Part shown: in pieces, positions 1 to 8,993 of the stretch | How the letters are laid out: every line of letters starts with the position of its first letter | Numbering within the stretch: position 1 is the first letter of the stretch | Assembly (NCBI GenBank): GCA_016795295.1 | Contig: JAEUHP010000011.1 | Span: 1-32,118 of the forward strand | Length of the DNA stretch: 32,118 bases | Direction of reading: 5' to 3' | Origin: Planctomycetota bacterium | GTDB lineage: Bacteria; Planctomycetota; UBA1135; UBA2386 | The notes under the pieces: generated by a model | Seen by the model: only the letters and a program-made list of their open reading frames with translations | Database searches by the model: none | What the model was told of the DNA's origin: nothing | Position numbers and translations under genes: made by a program

Positions 1-7
1 GGACCGC

Positions 8-2866
8 TCAGAGGGCGACGCGCACGCGCGCTTCGCCAGCCGCCACCCGCACCTGGCGCCCGGGCCCGTCGTCGCCGGCCCAGTGCACGCTGTAGACGCC
101 CGGACTGCGATTCTGGAACTCGGCGTGGCCGGAGTCGTCCAGTTCGGCGGTGGCCAACACGCGCCCCTGGCGCCGCAGTTGCAGCACGCCCCCGTCGCGC
201 GCGCGCGTCCGGCCGACCTGGACCTCGATGGTCGCACCCGCCGCCAGCACCACTGGCAACGGCGTCTCGGCGAGCACGTCTTTGGGCAGTTCGAGCGCGA
301 CCGTACGCGGCGCGAAAGCTGCGGAGCGCACCACCAGGGTCGCGGAACGCGTCGACACTCCGGACAGCACGAACGCACCGTCGGGCCCACTGCGGGTGGT
401 GGGCTCGAACAGGTCGAGGTCGCCTTCCTCGCCCAGCAGCACCACCGCGCCGGCGATCGGCTGCTGGTCGGGCCCGAGCACCCGCCCGCGCAGGGTGCAG
501 GCCGGTTCCAGCAGGATCTCGCCGAGCCGGTGTTCTTCGTTGGCCGCCAGCTCCCGTTCCCCGACCCACGGCGCGTAGCCTTCGCAGCAGATCTGCACCC
601 GCACGCGGCCCACCGGACACTGCGGCAGCACCAGCTCCCCGCCGCGCACGTCGACCCAACGCACCACGCGGCCGAGCTCGTTGCCGCCGGCGCTGCGCGA
701 CACGCGCACCAACGCGCCTTGCAAACGCTTGCGTCCGGGCAGCCCGAACACCTGCGCCATCAAGGTGGCCGCCGGCGGCGTGTCGAGCCGGACCACGACT
801 TCGTCCTGGTTGCGCCGCACGGACACCCCCACCCGGCTGCTACGGTCGGCCAGCGCCACCTGCAAGTCGACCACGTTGCGCTCCGGCAACTCCAACGAGA
901 ACGCACCATTGCCGTCCGCGACGGTCGGCAGGCCAGCGGCGCCGCGCACGGTGACCAAGGCCGCGGGCACCGGTTGGCCGTCGCTGCCCTGCACCAGACC
1001 GCGCACCATGCGACCGGCCGGCAACACCAGCAACGGGGTGGTCACGGTGCTGCCCGCTTCGGCCACGGCCACTTCGAGTTCCGCGTTCGCCGTCGGCATC
1101 GAGGGCAGGCGCGCGCGCAACCGGTAGCGGTCCTTGGGCAGATGGTCGACCACGAACCGACCGTCGGCGGCAGTGACCACCTGCACCTGGATCTCGCTGC
1201 CGACCACCGTGACCGTGGCACCCGCCACCGGCCGTTCGCCGCGCACCACCTGGCCGACCAGGCGGCTGCCAGCCGCCATCGGCACCTCCGGCAAGCGCAC
1301 CACGCCACCCGCCGCCGGCACTTCCAGCTTGAGGCCGCGGCTGCCGCGGCCGCGCAGTTCGAAGCGCAGCTGCAGCGTGCCGGCCTTGCGGCCCAACACC
1401 TCGAAGGCCCCGTCCGGGCCACTGACCGCCAGCAACTGATCGCGATCGAAGCCGACGTACTGCTCGACTTCGCTGCGGAACGCGCCGACGTCGAAGGCCA
1501 AGGCGGCGCTGCCGAGGCCACTGCCCCGGTCGGCCAGCTTCTGGGTGGCGAACACCTGCACCCCGGGCAAGGGCTGCCCCTGGTCGTCGACCAGGCGACC
1601 GACGATGCGCGAAGCCTGGACCACGGGCAGCTGCCAGCGGGTCTCCCGGCGCTCCTCGATCCAGATGCGCAGGGCGGCGGCACCGGCGCGCTGGAAGGCG
1701 AACGGCCCACCGAGCAACGTCAGCTGCGCCAGCCCCGGCGACATCGATTCGGCGAAGGCGAACGTGCCGTCCTCGGCGACCAGACACTCCGCCAGCTCAC
1801 CACCCACGTCCTGCAGCCCGAGCCGCAGCCCTTGCAGCGCCGCCGGCGCACCGTCCCACTCGAGACGCCCCACCACCGTGGACCGGGCCGGCAACTCGAA
1901 GCCGAGCTCGCTGGCGTTGGCGCCGATCGCCACGGTGCGTTGCACGGCGCCGTACTCGCGATGGCGCACGCGCACCACGGCGTTGCCGCGACTGAGCCCG
2001 AACAGGGCGAAGCGGCCTTCGGCGTCGGTCGTGGTGGACAACGGCTCGGCGAACCCTGGCCGCGCCCCTGCGGGCAGCAACTCCACCGTGGCCGAAGCCA
2101 CCGGCTGTTGGCCGATGCCGCTCGACACCTGGCCGCGCAGCGGCGGCAGACTGGGCCGATCGAACACCAGGTCGACGCGCTGCGAGGCACCGACCACCAC
2201 CGCGGGAGCCACCGCCGGCTGCCAAGCCGGATGGCGCGCGACCAGGCGCACCGGGCCGGCCGGCAGGTTCGCGAATTCGTAGCGGCCGTCCGGGTTGCTG
2301 ACCGCCGCGGCGGCGCGCCGGGCGTCGCCACCCAACGGTTCGGCCACCACCCGCACGTTGCCGAGCGGCGCACCGGTTTCGTTGGCCACCACACCCGCGA
2401 GCCCGAAGCCGGGTTGCAGACGCAGCTCGACGTCGCGCTGCACCAACGGCAGTTCCTCGAGACTGCCGGCCCACCCGGTCTGGCGGCACTCCAACAGCAG
2501 GTCGTGGCGCCGTTCCGCCGCGAACTGGAACGTGCCGTCGGTGCCGGTCAGAGCTTCGTCCACGACCTCGCGTTGCCATTCGGGCCAAGCCGTGCGCGCG
2601 CGCAGCAAGAACACCGACGCGCCGACGGCCGGCTGGCCGTCGGGCAGCCGCACGAGCCCGCGAACGGTGGCGGGCCGCGCCGGCTCCGTGACCAGCGGCC
2701 GCGGTGCGCTGGCCGGCACGTCGACCGGCGCAGGGCTCGCCCCAGCGAGCGGCTGCGGGCGCACGACCGGTCGCTGGCGGGCGAACAGACTCGCAGTGGC
2801 CGCGGCCAGCGCCAGCAGCACCAGACCGCCCACCCCCCAAGCCATGCGTCGTGATCGCCACGCCAT
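8..2866 (-). CDS. Membrane-anchored multi-repeat carboxypeptidase-regulatory-like (CPR/CarboxypepD_reg) protein
   Basis: A 952-residue protein. It begins with a short basic tip and one hydrophobic segment (about residues 9-28), so it is probably anchored in the membrane with the rest outside the cytoplasm. The remainder consists of about eight or nine repeats of a beta-sandwich pattern: a G-x-V strand, G-x-P-x-x-G-A-x-V, then T-x-x-D-G-x-F and a closing strand, as in carboxypeptidase regulatory-like domains. No catalytic motif is seen. The start is the ATG that gives M-A-W-R-S-R-R; an upstream in-frame extension would overlap the kinase gene. The ATG lies 5 bases after the kinase stop codon, so the two are probably co-translated. 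A structural or ligand-binding role at the envelope, possibly linked to the kinase, is an inference. The stop codon is inside the window. Confidence 0.85.
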   Translation of the reverse strand: MAWRSRRMAWGVGGLVLLALAAATASLFARQRPVVRPQPLAGASPAPVDVPASAPRPLVTEPARPATVRGLVRLPDGQPAVGASVFLLRARTAWPEWQREVVDEALTGTDGTFQFAAERRHDLLLECRQTGWAGSLEELPLVQRDVELRLQPGFGLAGVVANETGAPLGNVRVVAEPLGGDARRAAAAVSNPDGRYEFANLPAGPVRLVARHPAWQPAVAPAVVVGASQRVDLVFDRPSLPPLRGQVSSGIGQQPVASATVELLPAGARPGFAEPLSTTTDAEGRFALFGLSRGNAVVRVRHREYGAVQRTVAIGANASELGFELPARSTVVGRLEWDGAPAALQGLRLGLQDVGGELAECLVAEDGTFAFAESMSPGLAQLTLLGGPFAFQRAGAAALRIWIEERRETRWQLPVVQASRIVGRLVDDQGQPLPGVQVFATQKLADRGSGLGSAALAFDVGAFRSEVEQYVGFDRDQLLAVSGPDGAFEVLGRKAGTLQLRFELRGRGSRGLKLEVPAAGGVVRLPEVPMAAGSRLVGQVVRGERPVAGATVTVVGSEIQVQVVTAADGRFVVDHLPKDRYRLRARLPSMPTANAELEVAVAEAGSTVTTPLLVLPAGRMVRGLVQGSDGQPVPAALVTVRGAAGLPTVADGNGAFSLELPERNVVDLQVALADRSSRVGVSVRRNQDEVVVRLDTPPAATLMAQVFGLPGRKRLQGALVRVSRSAGGNELGRVVRWVDVRGGELVLPQCPVGRVRVQICCEGYAPWVGERELAANEEHRLGEILLEPACTLRGRVLGPDQQPIAGAVVLLGEEGDLDLFEPTTRSGPDGAFVLSGVSTRSATLVVRSAAFAPRTVALELPKDVLAETPLPVVLAAGATIEVQVGRTRARDGGVLQLRRQGRVLATAELDDSGHAEFQNRSPGVYSVHWAGDDGPGRQVRVAAGEARVRVAL

Positions 2867-2871
2867 GCCGG

Positions 2872-5460
2872 TCACCGCTGCCCCTCGAGGTCGCGGAAGG
2901 CACGGGCCAGCGCCCGGGCCGCTGCGACGGCTTCCGTGCCGAGCCCGGCCGCGGCTTCGCTCTCGCACAACTGCGCCACCCATTGCAGCGCCGCGGTGCG
3001 CTGCACCGACTGCTGCACGACCACCATGCCGTCGTCGAGCGCACCTGGGATTTCGCCTTGGCGCAGGCGCCACTGCAACCGGCACGCCTGGGCGCGCGGA
3101 TCCCCGTCGGCCTCGGCCACCCAGTCGGCGATCAGCTTGCCGGCCAGCGCCGAACCCGCCTGCAGGTGCAGCTGCGCCGCGACCCGCAGCATGCCGGGCA
3201 GCCCCGGCTCCCGTTGCCGCAGCAGTTCGAAGCGCGGCAGCCAGAGGGCGAGCAGTTCGCGCGGCGGCTCGAGGCGCAACAGGTCCTCGAACGCCGCGAG
3301 CTGGAGCCCGGAACGCACCGGTCGCCCCTCGGCGTCGAGCAGGGTGCCGCGCTGCAGCGGTTCGCGCAGCAGCTGCAGCACGTGCCGCCAGCCGGCCAGC
3401 GGCGCTTCGGGATGCACCGCGGCGGCGATCCGCTGCGCGGCGGCGTCGGCCAGTTGCCGCGACAGTTCGGGCTCGTTGCGACGCTCCAGCACGCCCCGCG
3501 CCGCGGCCGCGAACTCCGCCGCGAGCCCAGTCGGCTGATCGGCGGGCACCACGTCACCGGGCAGCACGTCGAGCAGGCGCACCGCGGCGGCATGCAGCAG
3601 GCGCCGGTCGGCGTAGCCGAGGCCGAAGTCCAGCAGATTGGCGCCGCGCGGCGGCAGCAACCCCGCGACGGTCCACAGCAAGAGACCGACCACCCGCGCG
3701 CGCGCCGGCGCGGCGCGGCGCAGGTCCTGCTCCAGCCGCGCCAGCGCGGTGCCGAGGTCGGCACTCTGCAGCAGGTCGAGCACGTCGAGCAGAGTGCGCG
3801 GGAACGTCGAGCCGGGCCGCAAGAACGCCGCCAGCGCCAAGTCGGTGCGGGCCTCGTTCGGCCGCGCCACCGCGGCCGTGAGGTTGGCCACACCGCGGCC
3901 GAGGTACAGGCGGTACAGCTGCAGTTCGACGGCGAGTTCGCCGCCGGTGCGCGCCGCCACGGCGGCGGCGATCGCCGCGTCGTAGAGGTGGAGCGCCTCG
4001 CCGCCGCGCCCCGCCCCGAGCAGTTCGGCGGCCTGTGGCAGCGGTTCTTCGAGGTAGGCCCCGCGCAGCAGCGGCACCTGGGCGTCGCCCGGCAGTTCGA
4101 CCGCCGCACGCTCGAACGCTGCCAGCACTTGCGGGTTGGCCGCGGCCCGGTCGAAGGGCACCCCGGTCAACGCCAACAGCAGCGGTTCGGGTCCGCCGGG
4201 CGGCCCGTTCTCGCGCGCGATCTCGTCGACGATCGTCAGCAGGTTGCGTTCGTGGCGCAGCACCAGGCTCTTGCCGGTTTCGCGGCGCAACACCGCGAAC
4301 AGCAGGATGGTGGTCAGCAACAACAGGCCGGTGGCGACCACCGCGCCCGCCAGCACCGGGTTCTTGCGCGCGCGCCGCCACAGGCGCACGTGCAGCGGCA
4401 GGCGCCGCACGTGCACCGGCTCGCCGTCGGCGATGCGCTGCAGGTCGCGCGCCAGCTCTTCGCCGTCCTGGTAACGGTCCCGGCTCTCGCGCATCAGCAG
4501 CTTCTCGAGCACCAGCTCCAGATCGCGCGGCGGCTTCGGCACGAAGTCGCGCAGCCGCCGCGGCGAGCCGTGCAGGATCGACTGCAGCAGCGATTCGGTG
4601 GTCTTGCCCTCCAGCGGCAGCTCGCCGGTGACCGCCTCGAACAGGGTCACGCCCAGCGAATACAGGTCGCTGGCCGGGGTCAGGTCGGCGCCGAGCGCCT
4701 GCTCCGGCGAGCTGTAGTGCAGCGTGCCGAGGAAGCCGCCGCCCTTCGACGTCAGCCGCGCCGAAGCCTGGTCGAGGGTCTTGGCCAACCCGAAGTCGGT
4801 GAGCGCCAGAGTGCCATCGGTGCCGACCAGGATGTTGCCGGGCTTGACATCGCGATGCAGCAAGCGGCGCCGGTGCGCGAGTCCCAGCGCATCGGCCACA
4901 CCGGCGAAGCGCCGCGCCGCGTCGAGCGGTTCGAGCGGCGGCTTCTGCACCCGCCGCGCCGCTGCGATGTGTTTGTCGAGGCTCATGCCGACGACGCGCT
5001 CCATCGCGAAGTACAGCATGCCGTCCGACTCCCCGTAGTCGTAGATCGGCACGATGTGGCGGTGGTGCAGCGCCGCGGTGGCACGCGCTTCGGCGCGGAA
5101 GCGCTTGCGCATGGTCGCGTCGCCCGAGTACACCGGCGACAGCACTTTGAGGGCCACTTCGCGTTCGAGTTCGGCCTGCCAGCCGAGGTACACGGTGCCC
5201 ATGCCGCCCTTGCCGAGCAAGCCCTTGATCTCGTAGACGCCGAGCCGCTGCGGCATGTCGGCAGCACCGCCGACCACCTGCTGCACGAAGTCCAAGGCGT
5301 CGAGCCGTGCCCGCAGGTCGCTGCCCTGCTCGGTGCGGTCCCCCACCAGCTCGGCGCGCAGTTCGGCACCCGAAGACGAGCCCCGCAACACGTCGGCCAG
5401 CCGTTCGTCGACCGCGTCCCCGTCGTCGGCCGGCAGTGCCGGCCGCGGTCCGTCGCTCAC
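2872..5460 (-). CDS. Transmembrane Ser/Thr protein kinase (Hanks type) with large helical C-terminal region
   Basis: An 862-residue kinase. Residues 1-70 are an acidic N-terminal segment. The catalytic domain spans about 73-345: glycine loop G-K-G-G-M-G (83-88), ATP lysine in V-A-L-K (K105), H-R-D (202-204), D-F-G (222-224) and S-P-E-Q (251-254), so it should be active. A basic stretch precedes one membrane helix (about 369-390). Residues 400-862 are helical and Leu/Ala-rich, TPR-like in feel but without a repeat I can assign, and would lie outside the membrane. The start is GTG; it overlaps the sigma-factor stop as GTGA, which implies translational coupling. Upstream ATG starts would run through the sigma gene in another frame. 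Kinases beside ECF sigma factors are a known arrangement in Planctomycetes; phosphorylation of the sigma factor is plausible but not shown. Confidence 0.93.
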   Translation of the reverse strand: MSDGPRPALPADDGDAVDERLADVLRGSSSGAELRAELVGDRTEQGSDLRARLDALDFVQQVVGGAADMPQRLGVYEIKGLLGKGGMGTVYLGWQAELEREVALKVLSPVYSGDATMRKRFRAEARATAALHHRHIVPIYDYGESDGMLYFAMERVVGMSLDKHIAAARRVQKPPLEPLDAARRFAGVADALGLAHRRRLLHRDVKPGNILVGTDGTLALTDFGLAKTLDQASARLTSKGGGFLGTLHYSSPEQALGADLTPASDLYSLGVTLFEAVTGELPLEGKTTESLLQSILHGSPRRLRDFVPKPPRDLELVLEKLLMRESRDRYQDGEELARDLQRIADGEPVHVRRLPLHVRLWRRARKNPVLAGAVVATGLLLLTTILLFAVLRRETGKSLVLRHERNLLTIVDEIARENGPPGGPEPLLLALTGVPFDRAAANPQVLAAFERAAVELPGDAQVPLLRGAYLEEPLPQAAELLGAGRGGEALHLYDAAIAAAVAARTGGELAVELQLYRLYLGRGVANLTAAVARPNEARTDLALAAFLRPGSTFPRTLLDVLDLLQSADLGTALARLEQDLRRAAPARARVVGLLLWTVAGLLPPRGANLLDFGLGYADRRLLHAAAVRLLDVLPGDVVPADQPTGLAAEFAAAARGVLERRNEPELSRQLADAAAQRIAAAVHPEAPLAGWRHVLQLLREPLQRGTLLDAEGRPVRSGLQLAAFEDLLRLEPPRELLALWLPRFELLRQREPGLPGMLRVAAQLHLQAGSALAGKLIADWVAEADGDPRAQACRLQWRLRQGEIPGALDDGMVVVQQSVQRTAALQWVAQLCESEAAAGLGTEAVAAARALARAFRDLEGQR

Positions 5461-5978
5461 AGCTTGAGCTCCTCGGCCAACCGCTTCAGCGCCCGGCTCA
5501 GCAGCAGGTGCACGGCGTTCTCGGTGCGGCCGAGCCGCTCGGCGACTTCGCGCGCCGACTGCCCCTCGACGCGCATCGCCACGATCACTTCGCGGTGGTC
5601 GTCGGACAGCCGCTGCATCGCCTGGTCGAGCAACTCCAGCCGGTCCTTGCGGTCGGCGTTGGTCACCGGGCCGGAACGGCGGTCGGCCACCGGCAGGTCG
5701 GTTTTGATCGCGCGTTCGCGGCGCGGATCGCGGGCCGCGACGCCGATCTGGTCGCGCAGGATGCGCGCCACCTTGCGCCGCGCCAGGGTCACCAGCCACG
5801 CCCCGGCATTGGCCTCGTCGGACAGGGTCCGCCAACTCTGCATCGCCTCGATCGCCACCTCCTGCAACACGTCTTCGGGATCCATGCGCACGCGCAGCTC
5901 CGGGCCCATGCGCAGGTAGATCACCGAGAGCAATCGCTCGCGGTGCTGCTCGAAGGCAACTTCCGGGGTGAGAGGCAT
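5457..5978 (-). CDS. RNA polymerase ECF-type sigma factor
   Basis: A 173-residue sigma-70 family protein of ECF size. Region 2 is at about 10-75: a helix with M-D-P-E-D-V-L-Q-E (32-40), then W-L-V-T-L-A-R-R-K (61-69). Region 4 is at about 113-170, with L-S-D-D-H-R-E-V-I (124-132) and the helix-turn-helix stretch S-A-R-E-V-A-E-R-L-G-R-T-E-N-A-V (141-156). No anti-sigma gene is adjacent; the coupled downstream gene is a transmembrane Ser/Thr kinase, so control through phosphorylation is the likely mode (inference). The start is the ATG giving M-P-L-T-P-E-V; longer frames would enter the upstream gene. The 139-base gap to the preceding gene probably holds the promoter, but I could not pick out a convincing one. 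Confidence 0.92.
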   Translation of the reverse strand: MPLTPEVAFEQHRERLLSVIYLRMGPELRVRMDPEDVLQEVAIEAMQSWRTLSDEANAGAWLVTLARRKVARILRDQIGVAARDPRRERAIKTDLPVADRRSGPVTNADRKDRLELLDQAMQRLSDDHREVIVAMRVEGQSAREVAERLGRTENAVHLLLSRALKRLAEELKL

Positions 5979-6117
5979 GGGACGGGCGATACGCCGGGAT
6001 CGGGCCAGGATTCCGGCGACGAACGACCAAGATACGGCAAGCCGTGGTGCCGTGCGAGGGGGACCGCCGAGATGCCCTAGCGCCAGCGGACCGGCCGGCG
6101 TTGCGGCTGGCCGTGGG

Positions 6118-7485
6118 TCACTTCTTCGCACCCACGACCAGGTCCGCCCACATGCCGGCAGATCCGGTGGCACCGTCCTGCGGGCCGGCCTGGGCACCGA
6201 GGCCCCAGGGGATCTCCTTGCCCAGGGGCACCGGCAGGGCGAACGTCCAGCTCTGCCCACCGACCTTGACCAGCAGTTGTTCGCCGGTGGCTTCGAGGGC
6301 GAAGTCGGTCGACACCCCGAGCCGGAGCGCCGGTGCATTGCCCACACCGAGGTTGCGCCAGTCGTCGTTCGCCCCGTCGTAACGGAACACCGTGAAGCCC
6401 TGGTCGGCGACGAACGCCACCGAGTAGAAGTCCTCCTGTTCGGTCCGCCCGAACAGGAAGTTCAGCTGGCCACGGCCCCCGGGCAGGATGCGCAGCGTGC
6501 CGCGGGCATGGAGACGCCCACCCTTGACCGGATCCCTGCGCCACGCCACGGCATTGCGGTCGGGAAAGGCGATCTGCCGCCACTGCGCCCCGCTCGGGTC
6601 GAGCGAGCGGAACACTTCGCGCCAGGCCGGCCGCTGCTTGGCGACGAACGCCGCGAAGTCCCGATCGACGGTGCTGCCCAGGATGTTGGCGGCGCCCTTG
6701 GCGACCGTCGCCGCGTACTCCGCGCCGCCGCCGGTGCCGCGCACCAGCTCCGCGAGCTTCGGCAGCTTGCTGCGGTACGCGTCGCTGCCGAGGAAGCGGT
6801 AGAACACCGCGCGCGCCGCGTACCGATCGCCGAGGTCGAGATCGTCGATACGGTCACCGGCGATCGCCGTGGCCGGCGGCAGCTTCTTGTCGGCGAGCAA
6901 CCGCTGCACCCGAAGCAGCGCTGCGGCAGCGGTCGGTGGCTCGTCCCCGGTCGCATGCAGGGTCTCGCGCACCGCGCGCCCATGGGTCGCCGCGAGGCCG
7001 TCGGCGAACCACTGCGGGTGATCCCGAAAGTTCGGACACGCGTGCATGCGCACCAGATGGGTCGCTTCCCAGGCCAGCAACTCGGCGGTCAACGCCGGCA
7101 GGCCGAGCGCGCGCAACGCTTCGTCGGTGAGCGGCGGCTGCAAGGCCACGTGCGCGCTGCGGCTGGCCCAGTGGGTCATCGCCAGGTTGCGTTCGAAGGT
7201 GCCTGCAGTGAGTTCACGATCCGCGGCGACGTAGCCGGCGATGGTGCGGTACAGGTGCACCGGCAGCGGCGCCGCGGGCACTTGGTCGAGGCAGCCGAGC
7301 AGCTTCGCGGCCGGCGCCCACGCGGCCTCCACCGCGGCCAGTGCCGCTTCGGCGAGCCCGGCGTCGCCGCCATGGCAGTGCACCACGAAGTGCTTGCCGG
7401 CCCGTTCGACCACCGGCGCTTCCTGGCCCACAGCCGACCGAACGAGACAGGCCGAGACGAGCCACAGCAGGGCGAGTGCGCGCAT
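6118..7485 (-). CDS. Secreted DUF1570 / peptidase-MA-like protein with degenerate zinc motif and C-terminal beta-sandwich
   Basis: A 455-residue protein with a signal peptide (residues 1-20). The N-terminal half resembles gluzincin-type proteins of the DUF1570 / peptidase-MA group. Where such proteins have H-E-A-T-H, this one has W-E-A-T-H (139-143), and the later W-L-x-E-G-L-A is W-F-A-D-G-L-A (159-165). The first zinc histidine is thus a tryptophan and the acidic ligand is Asp, so it is probably not an active protease. The C-terminal 120 or so residues look like a concanavalin/LamG-type beta-sandwich. The start chosen is the ATG giving M-R-A-L-A-L-L, which exposes the signal peptide; another ATG 12 codons upstream overlaps the ABC gene. 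It follows that gene by 14 bases and is probably in the same operon. Family assignment is by motif pattern only. Confidence 0.8.
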   Translation of the reverse strand: MRALALLWLVSACLVRSAVGQEAPVVERAGKHFVVHCHGGDAGLAEAALAAVEAAWAPAAKLLGCLDQVPAAPLPVHLYRTIAGYVAADRELTAGTFERNLAMTHWASRSAHVALQPPLTDEALRALGLPALTAELLAWEATHLVRMHACPNFRDHPQWFADGLAATHGRAVRETLHATGDEPPTAAAALLRVQRLLADKKLPPATAIAGDRIDDLDLGDRYAARAVFYRFLGSDAYRSKLPKLAELVRGTGGGAEYAATVAKGAANILGSTVDRDFAAFVAKQRPAWREVFRSLDPSGAQWRQIAFPDRNAVAWRRDPVKGGRLHARGTLRILPGGRGQLNFLFGRTEQEDFYSVAFVADQGFTVFRYDGANDDWRNLGVGNAPALRLGVSTDFALEATGEQLLVKVGGQSWTFALPVPLGKEIPWGLGAQAGPQDGATGSAGMWADLVVGAKK

Positions 7486-7492
7486 CGCGGCC

Positions 7493-7520
7493 AATGTAGT
7501 CAGTACAGCGCCATGGTCCA
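7493..7520 (-). promoter_or_regulatory. Possible internal promoter before the DUF1570-like gene
   Basis: On the minus strand TGGACC (7520-7515) and TACATT (7498-7493) are separated by 16 bases; each matches the sigma-70 consensus at four of six positions. TACATT ends 7 bases before the ATG, so a transcript from here would have almost no leader. It lies over the end of the ABC gene, so it would be an internal promoter. Confidence 0.3.
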
Positions 7521-8990
7521 TACCGCGTGGACCAGGAGCACCAGCACCATGCCCACCACCACCGCCGCATCGGCCGCCGCACCGACCGCCGCACTCGAAC
7601 GCTTCGGTCCGGTGCCGAGGTGGTAGCAGGCGAGCGCCACCAGCGCCCCCGACCCGGCAGCCTTGCCCAGCACGGCCACCAGATCGGCGCCGCGCAGCGC
7701 CGCGCAGAAGCTGTGGGCCCAGCCCGCAGTGGTGAAGCCCGCCCCGGTGGTCGCGGCGAGCCACGAAGCGGCGGCGGCGGCGCCGACGCCGGCGAGCGTC
7801 ACCACCGGCAGCCCAACCACCATGCCGTGCACGAGCGGCGTCAGCAGCCGATCGGCGGGCTCGATGCCGAGCATGCGCAGCGCGGCGATCTGGTTGGTGC
7901 GCTGCATGGTGCCGAGGCGGGCCGCCGCGCCGGCGACGGTGCGCGCGACGAAGAAGAAACCGGCCAAGAGTGGCACCAGGACCGCCACCGCCACCTTGCC
8001 GGTGCCGGTCAGCAGCGCGGCTTCGAAGCCACCCTGGATCGGGTTGTTGCGCAGCGCGAAGTAGGTGCCGAGCCAGCCGATCACGGCGCAGCAGCCGGCC
8101 ACGAACGCGAGCGGCTCGAGCGACAGGCGCAGCACGCTGCGCAGCCACAGACCGGGTTCGAACGGGACCAGGCGGCGCACGGCGAGCCACAGCGTCTCGG
8201 CCACGGCGGCCACTTCGAGCAGGCTGTGGCGCAGGCCGTGCAGTGCGGGCAGTTCGTCGGCGACTGCTTTCGGCTGCGCCGGCCCGGGGCTCGGTGGTGC
8301 CTGGTCCGCGGGCAGCAAGTGCAGCGTGTGCGCTTGGCCGTCGAGCACCAACCGGCCATCGACCAACCCTTCGAACGCGGCCAGGTCGTGCGTGATGACC
8401 AGGGTGATGCGCCCAGGATCCTGCCGGTGCGCGGTGTGCAACAGTTCGGCGATGCCGCGCGCGGCCGCCGGATCGAGCCCCGCGGTCGGCTCGTCGGCGA
8501 GCAGCAGCTGCGGTTCGAGGGCCAGGGCGCGCGCCACGGCGACGCGTTTGCGCTGCCCGCCGGAGAGCTGCGCCACCAGCGCGGGCGGCGCCGCGATGCC
8601 CGCCTGGGCCAGCAGGCCGGGCGCCAGCTTCACCGAACGGCCGGCGGCGCGCAGCGCCAGTTCGACGTTGCCGCGCGGGCTCAGTTCGTCGAGCAGCCCT
8701 TCGTCCTGCAGGATCGCCACGGTCTTGGCGTGCAACTCCTGCTGCACGGCCGCAGACCACTCGCAACCGCCGACCGCGAGCCGCCCGGACCGCCGCGGCG
8801 GCACTTGCCGCCCGTCGACCAGCCCCGCCAGCACGCGCAGCAACGACGACTTGCCGCCGCCACTGCTGCCGACCAGCAGGTAGAAGCCGCCCGGCTGCAG
8901 CGTGAAGGTCGCTCCGGCGAACAGCACTTCGCCGCCGCCCGCGCGCGGCAGGGCGATGCCGAAGTCGACGAACTCGAGAGCCAGGGCCAT
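7500..8990 (-). CDS. Fused MlaF-MlaE type lipid ABC transporter (ATPase plus permease)
   Basis: A 496-residue single chain. Residues 1-225 are an ABC ATPase: Walker A G-S-S-G-G-G-K-S (41-48), Q-loop Gln95, signature L-S-G-G-Q (142-146), Walker B L-L-L-A-D-E (162-167), switch His201. After a Pro-rich linker, residues about 255-496 form a hydrophobic domain like MlaE/YrbE permeases: L-R-S-V-L at the start, a conserved middle with R-T-V-A-G-A and G-T-M-x-x-T-x-Q-I-x-A-L-x-x-L-G-I, and several membrane helices. In E. coli these are two proteins, MlaF and MlaE. The gene lies 3 bases after an MCE-domain gene on the same strand, as expected for a phospholipid-transport complex at the inner membrane. 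No separate MlaC-like or MlaB-like gene is seen nearby. Transport direction cannot be told from sequence. Confidence 0.92.
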   Translation of the reverse strand: MALALEFVDFGIALPRAGGGEVLFAGATFTLQPGGFYLLVGSSGGGKSSLLRVLAGLVDGRQVPPRRSGRLAVGGCEWSAAVQQELHAKTVAILQDEGLLDELSPRGNVELALRAAGRSVKLAPGLLAQAGIAAPPALVAQLSGGQRKRVAVARALALEPQLLLADEPTAGLDPAAARGIAELLHTAHRQDPGRITLVITHDLAAFEGLVDGRLVLDGQAHTLHLLPADQAPPSPGPAQPKAVADELPALHGLRHSLLEVAAVAETLWLAVRRLVPFEPGLWLRSVLRLSLEPLAFVAGCCAVIGWLGTYFALRNNPIQGGFEAALLTGTGKVAVAVLVPLLAGFFFVARTVAGAAARLGTMQRTNQIAALRMLGIEPADRLLTPLVHGMVVGLPVVTLAGVGAAAAASWLAATTGAGFTTAGWAHSFCAALRGADLVAVLGKAAGSGALVALACYHLGTGPKRSSAAVGAAADAAVVVGMVLVLLVHAVWTMALY

Positions 8991-8993
8991 GGC

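Noticed and set aside
83..2854. Open frame of 923 codons on the plus strand opposite the CPR gene
   Set aside because: Composition is His/Arg/Gln-rich with no domain pattern; it is an antisense shadow of a GC-rich gene.
2704..5919. Open frame of 1071 codons on the plus strand opposite kinase and sigma genes
   Set aside because: It spans two clear genes on the other strand and lacks any motif; GC-rich shadow.
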